Source: Streptomyces griseoruber (GTDB lineage: Bacteria; Actinomycetota; Actinomycetes; Streptomycetales; Streptomycetaceae). Taken from it: DNA of 64,000 bases. The stretch lies in the NCBI RefSeq assembly GCF_001514205.1, contig NZ_KQ948778.1:217178-281177 (forward strand), written 5' to 3'. Shown here piece after piece: positions 53,451 to 61,440 of the stretch. The number at the start of each line of letters is the position of its first letter. The first letter of the stretch is position 1. Made by a program: the position numbers and the translations under genes. A model generated the notes under the pieces. It had not been told where the DNA came from. It made no database searches and saw only the letters and a program-made list of their open reading frames with translations.

Positions 53451-54175
53451 GGGGTCTTCACCTCCGGGAAGGCACCGGTGCCGAAGTAGGCGGCGGTCAC
53501 CTGGTCGCGGGTGAGTCCGGCCGCCGTGCCGGTCAGCACGATCCGGCCCTCCAGGACACACGCGATGCGGTCCGCCACGGCGAACGTGCGGTTGAGGTCC
53601 TGTTCGACCAGGATCACGGTCGCGCCCTCGGCACGGATACCGGGCAGCGCCGTGTAGAGCTGGTCCACGACGAGCGGGGCCAGGCCCAGGGAGACCTCGT
53701 CGAGGAGCAGCAGCCGCGGATTGCCCATCAGCGCGCGGCCGATGGCGACGGCCTGCTGCTCACCGCCGGAGAGCCGGGCCGCCTTGCGGGTACGGCGGTC
53801 GGCGACGAGCGGCATCGCCTCGTACACCTTGGCCAGGTTCCAGGGGCCCTTGCGCCCGGTGGCGGCGCCCACCTGGAGGTTCTCCTCGACGGTGAGCGAC
53901 GGGAAGAGCCGACGGCCCTCCGGGACCAGGCAGACGCCCTTGCGGGCCCGGCGGATGTCCGGCTCGGCGGTGACGTCCTCACCGGCCAGTCCGATCGTGC
54001 CGCGGAAGGGCTTCAGGGCTCCCGCGATGGTTTTCAACAGGGTTGATTTTCCCGCTCCGTTGGCGCCGACGAGGGCGAGCAGCTCACCCTCGGCCACGTC
54101 GAGGTCGATGCCGAACAAGGCCTGGAAGTCGCCGTATCCGGCGTCGACGGAGTCGACTCGCAGAAGCGTGCTCAT
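53447..54175 (-). CDS. Branched-chain-type ABC ATPase (LivF-like)
   Basis: 242 residues. Walker A GANGAGKST, Q-loop VPEGRRLFPSLTVEENLQVGA (the VPEGR..F block marks LivF), signature LSGGEQQAVAIGRAL, Walker B LLLLDEVSLGLAP and H-loop VEQD. Overlaps LivG upstream (4 bases) and LivH downstream (4 bases). Energises the importer with LivG. Confidence 0.94.
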   Translation of the reverse strand: MSTLLRVDSVDAGYGDFQALFGIDLDVAEGELLALVGANGAGKSTLLKTIAGALKPFRGTIGLAGEDVTAEPDIRRARKGVCLVPEGRRLFPSLTVEENLQVGAATGRKGPWNLAKVYEAMPLVADRRTRKAARLSGGEQQAVAIGRALMGNPRLLLLDEVSLGLAPLVVDQLYTALPGIRAEGATVILVEQDLNRTFAVADRIACVLEGRIVLTGTAAGLTRDQVTAAYFGTGAFPEVKTP

Positions 54176-54900
54176 GCCGCCGTACCTCCCAGGTAGACCT
54201 CCGCGACCTCGTCGCTGGCCAGTACCTCGTGCGGGTCGCCGTCGACGCGGATCTGCCCGTAGGCGAGGCAGACCAGCCGGTCGACGACCTGGACCAGGGC
54301 CTTGACGACATGCTCGATCCACAGGATCGTCACGCCGGACTCCTTCAGGGACAGCACGGTGGCGACGAGTTCCTCCGCCTCGGCCTCGGTGAGGCCGCCC
54401 GCGATCTCGTCGAGGAGCAGCAGGTCGGGACCGGTGGCCAGCGCCCGTGCCAGCTCCAGCCGTTTGCGGCCGAGGAGCGGCAGGGAACCGGCGGGCTTGT
54501 TGGCGAGGTGGAGCAGCCCGGCGGTCTCCAGCGCGCGCAGGGCCTGCTCGCGGGCGGGGCCGCCACGCAGCCGGGCTCCCCGCTCTGCGCCGACCAGGGC
54601 GTTCTCGAACACGGTCAGGTCGCCGAAGGGGCGCGGTATCTGGAAGGAGCGGCCGACGCCGAGTCGACATCGCTGCGCCGCGGAGGTGCGGGTGACATCG
54701 CGGCCCGCTAGCCGCACGGAACCGGCGGTCGCGGGCTCGACGCCCGAGATCGCGCTGAGCAGGGTGGACTTGCCCGCGCCGTTGGGGCCGACGATGCCTA
54801 CGGCCTGCCCGCGGGGGACGGTCAGCTCGACGTCCTCCAGGACCCGCAACTCGCCGAAGTGCACGGCGAGATGGTCCACTTCGAGGAGTGGAGCGGTCAC
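54172..54900 (-). CDS. Branched-chain-type ABC ATPase (LivG-like)
   Basis: 242 residues. Walker A GPNGAGKST, Q-loop RSFQIPRPFGDLTVFEN (the FQ..R.F block marks LivG), signature-region SLPLLGRKRLELARAL, where the usual LSGG is replaced by PLLG, Walker B LLLLDEIAGGLTEAE and H-loop IEHV. Walker A and B are intact. The altered signature occurs in some members and may weaken one ATP site. Overlaps the binding-protein gene by 4 bases. Confidence 0.92.
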   Translation of the reverse strand: MTAPLLEVDHLAVHFGELRVLEDVELTVPRGQAVGIVGPNGAGKSTLLSAISGVEPATAGSVRLAGRDVTRTSAAQRCRLGVGRSFQIPRPFGDLTVFENALVGAERGARLRGGPAREQALRALETAGLLHLANKPAGSLPLLGRKRLELARALATGPDLLLLDEIAGGLTEAEAEELVATVLSLKESGVTILWIEHVVKALVQVVDRLVCLAYGQIRVDGDPHEVLASDEVAEVYLGGTAA

Positions 54901-56219
54901 AGTTCCGCCGCCTTCGCGTCGGGCTTGACCATCGGCATCAAGCTGTTGCTGACGACCTTCAGTGCGAACGCGTCACCGCTCCCCTTGATCCACTGGGTGC
55001 CGACCATGGGGATGGTGGCGACGTTCTTGACCGGGTTGGCGGCGCCGCCGCCGGTCCAGGAGAGGTGGCCGAGGACGGTGTCGAGGCTGGTCTTCGCGAT
55101 CTGGGCGGCGACGGCCTCGCGGTCCTTGGGGTTCGTGTTGCGCAGGACGTGGTTGGCCACCTCGAACAGCGCGTGGTTGGGGCCGAGCCCCTGGTTCCAC
55201 GTCCGGCCCTTCGCCAGCGGGGACTTCTCGTAGTCGTCGGCGAGCGCGGTGGCGGTCTGACCGGTGAGCGTGGAGGTGAACGGGAACTGCGGCACCCACC
55301 AGCTCGCCGTGCACAGCCCGTCGCCGAGGTTGTTCGGCAGGGAGGCCACCGTCGACTCGAAGAGGATGGCCTTGGAGATGGTGGCGACCTTGGGCTTGAA
55401 GTTCTGCTGTGCGGCCTGCGTCCAGAACGTCGCGAAGTCGGGCGGCGAGGGCACGCCGGCGAGGATCTCGACGCCCTCCTTCTTGAAGTTCGCGATGATC
55501 GACGAGAAGTCCTTGGTGCCCGGCTCGTAGGAACCGGGGTCGACGAACGTGAAGCCCTTGGTCGAGGGCTGCGAGCGGTAACCGGTGGTCTTGTCCCGGA
55601 AGGCGTTGCCGTCGGAGTCGTTCGGCCACAGCACGCCGACCTTCTTGTTGGTGTCGTGCTGTCGCCACATGTCGGTCTCGACCCTGGACAGGTGCTCGAT
55701 GCCGTCGAAGAAGTGGAACGTGTACTTGAAGGTCTTCTTCGGCGTTGCGCCACGCCCGAAGAACCAGGCCTGCCAGGGCTCGATGGTCGAGACGCAGGGC
55801 ACGCCCTCGCTCTCGCACTTGGCCGCGACCGGGTGGATCGTGTCCGGCGTCGCGGTGACGAGGACCAGGTCGACCTGCTCCTGGGAGATCAGCTCGTCCG
55901 CGATGGTGGCCGCCTGCTGCGGGTCCGAGCCCGTGTCGCGGTCCAGGATCTTCACGTCGTACTTCTTGCCGTCGTGGGTGATCCCCTTGGCGAAGAAGGC
56001 ACGCACCTGCTCGAGAATGTAGGCGTCGGACTCGGCGAAGGCCGCGTAGGCGCCGGTGCGCGGGCTGACGTAACCGATCTTGATGGTGTCGCCGGTCGAA
56101 CTGCCCGAGCCCTTGAGGCCGGAGGAACAGGCGGACAGGATCGGGGAGGCCGCCACGGCAGCGGCTCCGAGGCCTCTGAGGACGGTGCGGCGGGAAGGCT
56201 TGATCGCGGGGTGTTCCAT
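54897..56219 (-). CDS. Tat-dependent lipoprotein substrate-binding protein of the Liv-type importer
   Basis: 440 residues. The N-terminus has a twin-arginine motif (SRRTVLRGLG) followed by AAAVAASPILSAC, a lipobox with the acylated Cys near residue 31, so it is exported folded and tethered to the membrane. The mature part is a periplasmic-binding-protein type I fold (Leu/Ile/Val-binding class): IKIGYVSPRTGAYAAFAE, DPQQAATIADELISQEQVDLVL and PWQAWFFGRG. First gene of the operon; its upstream promoter region faces the amidase gene. The ligand may be an amide, nitrile or aromatic acid given the neighbours (inference). Confidence 0.93.
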   Translation of the reverse strand: MEHPAIKPSRRTVLRGLGAAAVAASPILSACSSGLKGSGSSTGDTIKIGYVSPRTGAYAAFAESDAYILEQVRAFFAKGITHDGKKYDVKILDRDTGSDPQQAATIADELISQEQVDLVLVTATPDTIHPVAAKCESEGVPCVSTIEPWQAWFFGRGATPKKTFKYTFHFFDGIEHLSRVETDMWRQHDTNKKVGVLWPNDSDGNAFRDKTTGYRSQPSTKGFTFVDPGSYEPGTKDFSSIIANFKKEGVEILAGVPSPPDFATFWTQAAQQNFKPKVATISKAILFESTVASLPNNLGDGLCTASWWVPQFPFTSTLTGQTATALADDYEKSPLAKGRTWNQGLGPNHALFEVANHVLRNTNPKDREAVAAQIAKTSLDTVLGHLSWTGGGAANPVKNVATIPMVGTQWIKGSGDAFALKVVSNSLMPMVKPDAKAAEL

Positions 56220-56320
56220 GGCGGGCTCCGGAGGGCCTTGAGCCGCAGGTCGCGGGCTGCGGCGGGTGGAGGAAGTGGCCGCGAACGTAGGCCCGCCGTC
56301 CGTGCCTGGACAGGGCACGG

Positions 56321-56335
56321 ATTCGATATGCGAGA
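56321..56335. promoter_or_regulatory. IclR-like operator half, transport side
   Basis: ATTCGATATGCGAGA, a degraded copy of the TTTCGCA-N-TGCGAAA pattern seen at the amidase promoter; it lies about 100 bases before the binding-protein start codon. Confidence 0.4.
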
Positions 56336-56494
56336 CGGCTGGGCGGTCGGTGACCTTAATGAAACATCAGCTGTGCGCAGAGTGACGTAGAGGAGATACG
56401 GCACGTCCGTGACGGGACGGGTGGGACTTCGTGGTGGTCCCCGGTCCGGCTCAGCCCCGGACGGGAGTCCCCGGGCCGTGCCGTACATCCGGAG

Positions 56495-56509
56495 TCTCGC
56501 AATGCGAAA
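56495..56509. promoter_or_regulatory. IclR-like operator at the amidase promoter
   Basis: TCTCGCAATGCGAAA, a near-perfect 7+1+7 palindrome (one mismatch pair), ending 8 bases before the putative -35 element of the amidase gene. The local regulator is IclR-family, whose sites often have this TTTCGC..GCGAAA form. Confidence 0.6.
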
Positions 56510-56517
56510 CAGCCCTG

Positions 56518-56547
56518 TTCACCGGGCTGCGGTGAGGCCCTTAGGGT
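56518..56547 (+). promoter_or_regulatory. Candidate promoter giving a leaderless amidase transcript
   Basis: TTCACC and TAGGGT separated by 18 bases; the hexamer TAGGGT lies 6 bases before the ATG, so transcription would start at or next to it. No Shine-Dalgarno site precedes this ATG. The remainder of 56220-56553 shows no gene. Confidence 0.55.
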
Positions 56548-56553
56548 CCGCCC

Positions 56554-57921
56554 ATGCAGACCACCCTCTCCAGGCTTGCCGCCGGGACGCTCACCAGCGT
56601 CTCGCTCACCGAAGAGCTCATCGCGCGCGCGGAGCGGGCGGGCGACCTGGGAGCCTTCGTCACCCTTGATGCCGACCGCGCTCTCGCCGAGGCCGAGGCC
56701 GCGGACCGCAGCCCCGGGCGGGGCCCGCTGCACGGGCTGCCGATCGCCGTCAAGGACAACATCCACGTCGCCGGACTCCCCAACACCGCGGGCTGCGAGG
56801 CGCTCGCCGGATTCGTCCCGGACCGGGACGCGGAGGCGATCACCCGGCTGCGTGCGGCCGGCGCGATCGTGCTCGGCAAGACCAACATGCACGAGCTGGC
56901 CCTGGGAGCCACCACTGCGGGCGGCCCGTACGGCCCCGCTCGCAATCCCGCCGACCCCGCCCGTTTCGCGGGCGGAAGCAGCGGCGGCACCGCCACGGCC
57001 GTCGCCGCCGGTCTGGCCCCGGCCGGGCTGGGCACCGACACCGGCGGCTCGGTCCGCGTCCCGGCCGCGCTCACCGGCATCGCCGGTCTTCGCCCGACGA
57101 CGGGCCGTTACCCCGCCGGGGGAGTGACGCCGCTGTCGTGGACGCGCGACACCATCGGCCCCATGGCCCCGACTGTCACGGACCTGGTCCTGCTGGACAC
57201 CGTCCTCGCCGCCGACCGGGGCCCGGCCGAGGCACCCGAGCCGCGCGAGGTCGTGCTCGCCGTCCCCGCACACCACTTCACCGAGCCGCTGCACCCGCGT
57301 ACCGCCGAGGTGTGGGAGCACTGCCTGGACGTTCTGGGGACCGCCGGGGTCCGGCTCGTGCCGGTACGGCTGCCGGAGGTCGAGACGGCCGAGGAACTGG
57401 CCGGATTCCCCATCACCCTCTACGAGGCCGCCAGGCAGCTGCCCGGGTACCTGAGCGTGGCGACGGGCGGCACGGAACCGGCGGAACTCCTGGCCCGGAT
57501 CACCCACCCCGACGTACGCACGACGATGGAACGGGTCGTGTTCCCGCAGGCGGTCACCGAGTCGGCGTACCGGGCCGCCCTTGAGGTCCGCGACCGTGTC
57601 CTCGTGGACGGCTACCGGCGGATCTTCCGCGAAACCGGAGCACACGCCGTGCTCTTCCCCACCACCCCCCTGCCCGCCGGACGGATCGACACCGGCACCG
57701 AGCGGGTACGGCTGGACGGTGACCCGCGTCCGGCCTTCCCCACGTACATCCGCAACACGGGACCCGGCAGCGTCGCCGCTCTTCCCGGCCTCACCGTGCC
57801 CGTCCGGTCGGCGGGCCCGGGACTCCCGGTGGGTGTGGCGCTCGACGCGCCCTGGAACACCGACCGACGGCTCCTGGGCCTCGGCCTGCTGGTCGAAGAG
57901 CTCCTGGAAGCGGGAGCATGA
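56554..57921 (+). CDS. Amidase-signature amidase (mandelamide-hydrolase-like)
   Basis: 455 residues. Hydrolyses an amide to carboxylate and ammonia. Amidase-signature Ser-Ser-Lys triad: Lys67 in GLPIAVKDNI, Ser142 in FAGGSSGGTATAV and Ser166 in GTDTGGSVRVPAAL. The domain order matches AS amidases including mandelamide hydrolase and Glu-tRNA amidotransferase GatA. GatA is unlikely because no gatB or gatC partner is present and the neighbours are catabolic. First gene of the cluster, leaderless by the promoter position; it ends 20 bases before the nitrilase start. Confidence 0.9.
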   Translation: MQTTLSRLAAGTLTSVSLTEELIARAERAGDLGAFVTLDADRALAEAEAADRSPGRGPLHGLPIAVKDNIHVAGLPNTAGCEALAGFVPDRDAEAITRLRAAGAIVLGKTNMHELALGATTAGGPYGPARNPADPARFAGGSSGGTATAVAAGLAPAGLGTDTGGSVRVPAALTGIAGLRPTTGRYPAGGVTPLSWTRDTIGPMAPTVTDLVLLDTVLAADRGPAEAPEPREVVLAVPAHHFTEPLHPRTAEVWEHCLDVLGTAGVRLVPVRLPEVETAEELAGFPITLYEAARQLPGYLSVATGGTEPAELLARITHPDVRTTMERVVFPQAVTESAYRAALEVRDRVLVDGYRRIFRETGAHAVLFPTTPLPAGRIDTGTERVRLDGDPRPAFPTYIRNTGPGSVAALPGLTVPVRSAGPGLPVGVALDAPWNTDRRLLGLGLLVEELLEAGA

Positions 57922-57941
57922 AGAGAAGGAGACGATCGGAC

Positions 57942-58952
57942 ATGACAGAGACCACTCGCCGCTTCAAGGCCGCGGCCGTCCAGGCCGAGCCCGCCTGGCT
58001 CGACGCGGAGGCCGGGGTCGCCAAGACCGTCGACCTGATCGCGGAAGCGGCCCGGGGCGGGGCCTCGCTCATCGCCTTCCCCGAAGTGTGGATCCCCGGC
58101 TACCCGCACTTCCTGTGGCTGGGCGCGGTCGCCGACCAGGTCCCCTACGTCGGCCGCTACCACGCCGCCTCGCTCGCCCCCGACAGCGACGGGATGACCA
58201 CGATCCGCCGCGCAGCCCGGCAGCACGGCATCACCGTCGCGCTCGGATACAGCGAGAAGGACCACGGCAGCCTCTACATCACCCAGACCGTGATCGCCGC
58301 CGACGGCAGCGTGCTCCTGCACCGCCGCAAGCTCAAGCCGACCCATGTCGAGCGCAGCCTGTTCGGCGAGGGCGACGGCAGCGACCTCAAGGTCGTCGAC
58401 AGCGCGCTCGGCCGGCTCGGCGCCCTGAACTGCGCCGAGCACGTCCAGCCGCTCAGCAAGTACGCCCTGTACGCGCAGAACGAGCAGGTGCACATCGCCA
58501 GTTGGCCGTGTTTCGGTCTCTACCGCGACCTCGCCTTCCAGCTCAGCGCCGAGGCCAACACCGCCGCGAGCCAGGTGTACGCCATCGAGGGCAGCGCCTT
58601 CGTCCTGATGGCCACCCAGGTCATCTCCCCGGCCGGCATCGACGTCTTCGCGTCCACCCCCGAGCAGCGCCGTCTGCTCACGGCCGGCGGCGGCTGCTCC
58701 CGGATCTTCGGCCCCGACGGGCGTACCCTCACCAAGGACGTCGACGAGGGCGAGGAGGCGCTGGTGTACGCCGACATCGACCTCGACGAGATCGACCTCG
58801 CGAAGAACGCGTACGACCCCGCCGGGCACTACGCACGCGCCGATGCCACGTATCTCGTTCACCGTCGCGAAGCCCGCCGGCCCGTGCTCGGGGAGGCGGT
58901 TCCCGCCGAGAGCGCGTTCCCGGTGCTGGACGACGAGATCCCCGAACCATGA
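57942..58952 (+). CDS. Nitrilase (aryl/arylacetonitrilase type) with altered Cys context
   Basis: 336 residues. Converts a nitrile to acid and ammonia (some members release the amide). Catalytic Glu48 in IAFPEVWIPGYPHFLW, Lys132 in HRRKLKPTHVER and Cys164 in GALNCAEHVQPL are present. Nitrilases usually have Cys-Trp-Glu here; this one has Cys-Ala-Glu. The C-terminal region is normal in length. ATG at 57942 has AAGGAG 10 bases before it; an alternative ATG at 57918 overlaps the amidase stop. Amide leakage by this enzyme could be handled by the amidase next door, which would make a neat pair. Confidence 0.92.
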   Translation: MTETTRRFKAAAVQAEPAWLDAEAGVAKTVDLIAEAARGGASLIAFPEVWIPGYPHFLWLGAVADQVPYVGRYHAASLAPDSDGMTTIRRAARQHGITVALGYSEKDHGSLYITQTVIAADGSVLLHRRKLKPTHVERSLFGEGDGSDLKVVDSALGRLGALNCAEHVQPLSKYALYAQNEQVHIASWPCFGLYRDLAFQLSAEANTAASQVYAIEGSAFVLMATQVISPAGIDVFASTPEQRRLLTAGGGCSRIFGPDGRTLTKDVDEGEEALVYADIDLDEIDLAKNAYDPAGHYARADATYLVHRREARRPVLGEAVPAESAFPVLDDEIPEP

Positions 58953-59686
58953 CCGGACCCGCCGAAGACTCCCCGCCGCCGAGCCGTCCCTCCGTCCAGA
59001 CGCTGGACCGGGGGCTCAGGCTGCTGGAGGTGATCGCGCTGTCGGACGTACCGCTGACGCTGGCCGAACTGAGCCAGCAGATGGGGCTGCACCGCTCGAT
59101 CGTCTACCGGCTGCTGCGCACCCTCCAGGACCACCACCTGGTCGCGCACACCGCCCACGGGTACGTCATCGGCACCCGCGCGCAGTCACTGGGCCGACGC
59201 AGCCTGCCCATGCTCCAGCGCATCGCCAAACCGGAGATCGCCAAGCTGGCCGCGCGCGTGGGCCTGACCTCCTTCTTCGTCGTCCGCGACGGCGAAGAAG
59301 CGGTCACGCTGGTATCCGTCGAGGTCGAGAGCACCCGCTCGCGCACCGTCTACAGCCCCGGCGACCGGCATCCGCTGGCCCTGGGCTCCCCGGGCGTCGC
59401 CATGCTGTCCGCCGAGCCGCAACTGCTCGGTGAGCGACCGGAGATCAGCCGGGCCCGGGCCTGCGGCTACTCCGTCACACGCAACGAGGTCGTGCGCGGT
59501 CTCGGGACGATCTCGGCGCCGGTCGTGTCGGCGCCCGGCCATGCCGTAGCCGCCGTGTCGATCGCCTTCACCGTCGAACAGCCCGGCCCGCCGCAGATCG
59601 AGGCCGTCCTCGACACCGCCCGCCTCATCACCGGCCGGCTGCGCGCGGAGCTGTCCTCCGGAGCGGTCCTGCCCGGAGTCGACTGA
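58949..59686 (+). CDS. IclR-family regulator
   Basis: 245 residues. N-terminal winged helix: SVQTLDRGLRLLEVIALSDVPLTLAELSQQMGLHRSIVYRLLRTLQ, the standard IclR start. The C-terminal effector domain shows LARRVGLTSFFVV, GDRHPLALGSPGVAML and GLGTISAPVVSAPGHAVAAVSIA, the IclR ligand block. ATG overlaps the nitrilase stop (ATGA). It probably responds to a pathway aromatic acid and controls the amidase, decarboxylase and transport promoters, all of which carry related palindromes. Confidence 0.92.
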   Translation: MTGPAEDSPPPSRPSVQTLDRGLRLLEVIALSDVPLTLAELSQQMGLHRSIVYRLLRTLQDHHLVAHTAHGYVIGTRAQSLGRRSLPMLQRIAKPEIAKLAARVGLTSFFVVRDGEEAVTLVSVEVESTRSRTVYSPGDRHPLALGSPGVAMLSAEPQLLGERPEISRARACGYSVTRNEVVRGLGTISAPVVSAPGHAVAAVSIAFTVEQPGPPQIEAVLDTARLITGRLRAELSSGAVLPGVD

Positions 59687-59703
59687 CTCGACCGCCGACT
59701 CAC

Positions 59704-59727
59704 GCACGTTTCGCATAGTGAACGTGC
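59704..59727. promoter_or_regulatory. IclR-like palindrome upstream of the decarboxylase gene
   Basis: GCACGTT and AACGTGC are perfect 7-base arms around TCGCATAGTG; inside is TTTCGCATAGTGAA, sharing the TTTCGCA half with the amidase site. It lies 60-83 bases before the decarboxylase ATG. Confidence 0.55.
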
Positions 59728-59786
59728 CCGTGGCCCCCCGGGGTTGGGCGGCTTAGCGTCCAGTCCTGCCAGAAAGGGGACCCGCG

Positions 59787-61415
59787 ATGACCACGGCCGC
59801 CCATACCAGGACCGTCAAGGAACAGACCTTCGACGTCCTGCGCCAGTACGACCTCACCACCCTCTTCAGCAACCCGGGCTCCACCGAGGTCGGCTTCCTC
59901 GCCGATCTGCCCGCCGACATCTCCTTCGTGCTCGGCCTGCACGAGGGCTCGGTCGTCGGGATGGCCTCCGGCAGCGCCCTGGCCACCGGTCGCCCCGCGC
60001 TCGTACTGCTGCACACCACCGCCGGATACGGCAACGCGGTCAGCGCCCTGGCCACCGCCCGCGCCAACCGCGCGCCCCTGGTGGTCATCGTGGGCCAGCA
60101 GGACCGCCGGCATCTGCCCCACGAGCCGTTCCTGGCCGGGCGGTTGGACGGCCTCGCGGGAGAGTACCCCGTGTGGCAGCACACGCCGGCCCGTCCGCAG
60201 GACGTCCCCGGCGCCGTCGCCCGTGCCTGGCACGAGGCCCAGGAAGGCCGTGGTCCGGCGGTCGTGGTGGTCCCGATGGACGACTGGTTCGCCGAGGCCG
60301 ACGACGACGTCGCCCAGGCCGCGCCGCGCGGACCGCTCGCGGTACGAGGCGGTCGTACGGCCTCCGACGACGCCCTGGCCGCCCTCGCCACGCTGCTGAC
60401 GGCCGCCGACTCACCCTGTCTGGTGGCGGGCGCGGGCAACGACACGGCGGCCGGCTGGGAGGCGCTCGTCACGCTGGCCGAGCGCCTGGACTGCCCGGTC
60501 CACCAGGAGCCGTTCGGCGCCCGCGCCGGCTTCCCCCAGGACCACCGTCTCTTCGCCGGACACCTGCCCGCGGTGCGCCCCGCACTGCGCGAGGTGCTCG
60601 CGCCGTACGACACGGTCCTCACCGTCGGAGCCGCCGCGTTCCGCCAATACACCTACGCCCCCGGCGACTTCACCGAGCCGGGCACCCGGGTCGCCGTCAT
60701 CACGGACGATCCGGAGGAGGCCCACCGCAGCCCGGGGGAGCTGGTGCTGCTCGCCGAACCGGCCGACACCGTACGCCGGTTGGCCCCACTGGTGCCCGCC
60801 GTCCCGCGTTCCCCCGCGCCGCACCGGCCGACCGCGCCCCAGCCGCCCGCCCCCGGGGAGCCCCTGCGGGCAGCCCACGTGCTGGCCGCCCTCGCCGAGC
60901 GACTCGACCCGAATGCGGTGGTGGTGGAGGAAACCCCCTCCAGCCGCCCGGACCTGCACCGGCTGCTGCCCGCCCGGGCGCCGCTCGGCTTCCTCAGCGC
61001 GGCCATGGGCGGACTGGGCTTCGCCATGCCGGCCGCGATCGGCGTCCGCAACGGCGCCCCGGACCGGCCCGTCGTGGCCGTCCTCGGCGACGGCTCCTCC
61101 CTCTACTCGGTCCAGGCCCTGTGGAGCGCCGCCCACTACGGCATCGGCGTCCTGTTCGTCGTCCTCGCCAACGGCCGCTACGCGATCATGGACCGCCTCT
61201 CCGAGCGCGAGGGCTCCGCCGCCCCGGCCTGGCCCGCCTTCACCGAGCTGAGCGTGTCGACCTTGGCCAAGGGCCTGGGCTGCCCGGCCGAACGGGTCGA
61301 GGACCACACCGCGTTGCTGTCCGTCCTGGACAAGGTCCTGCCGACGCTGGCGGACCGGCGTGAGCCGCTCGTGCTCGAGGTCGCCGTCGAGGCCGACGCC
61401 CACTACTCCTCCTGA
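59787..61415 (+). CDS. ThDP-dependent 2-oxo acid decarboxylase (benzoylformate-decarboxylase-like)
   Basis: 542 residues. Decarboxylates a 2-oxo acid to an aldehyde using thiamin diphosphate. Three-domain ThDP layout: FSNPGSTEVGFL (Ser32), GLHEGSVVGMA (Glu53, activates ThDP), LLHTTAGYGNAVSAL (His76) and the ThDP/Mg motif LGDGSSLYSVQALW ... VVLANGRYA. The Ser26, Glu47 and His70 of Pseudomonas benzoylformate decarboxylase are conserved, but its catalytic His281 aligns to Tyr288 here (FRQYTY). AAAGGGGA precedes the ATG at 59787. In the cluster it would convert benzoylformate or a relative to benzaldehyde. Other family members, such as phenylpyruvate or branched oxo-acid decarboxylases, remain possible. 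Confidence 0.85.
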   Translation: MTTAAHTRTVKEQTFDVLRQYDLTTLFSNPGSTEVGFLADLPADISFVLGLHEGSVVGMASGSALATGRPALVLLHTTAGYGNAVSALATARANRAPLVVIVGQQDRRHLPHEPFLAGRLDGLAGEYPVWQHTPARPQDVPGAVARAWHEAQEGRGPAVVVVPMDDWFAEADDDVAQAAPRGPLAVRGGRTASDDALAALATLLTAADSPCLVAGAGNDTAAGWEALVTLAERLDCPVHQEPFGARAGFPQDHRLFAGHLPAVRPALREVLAPYDTVLTVGAAAFRQYTYAPGDFTEPGTRVAVITDDPEEAHRSPGELVLLAEPADTVRRLAPLVPAVPRSPAPHRPTAPQPPAPGEPLRAAHVLAALAERLDPNAVVVEETPSSRPDLHRLLPARAPLGFLSAAMGGLGFAMPAAIGVRNGAPDRPVVAVLGDGSSLYSVQALWSAAHYGIGVLFVVLANGRYAIMDRLSEREGSAAPAWPAFTELSVSTLAKGLGCPAERVEDHTALLSVLDKVLPTLADRREPLVLEVAVEADAHYSS

Positions 61416-61440
61416 CCCGTTGAACGGAAGGCACAGACCC

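Noticed and set aside
56554..57921. GatA of the Glu-tRNA amidotransferase
   Set aside because: No gatB or gatC nearby, and all neighbours are catabolic; the signature alone cannot separate them but context can.
57581..58948. Longer start for the IclR gene reaching 57581
   Set aside because: The extension is the shadow of the amidase and nitrilase genes.
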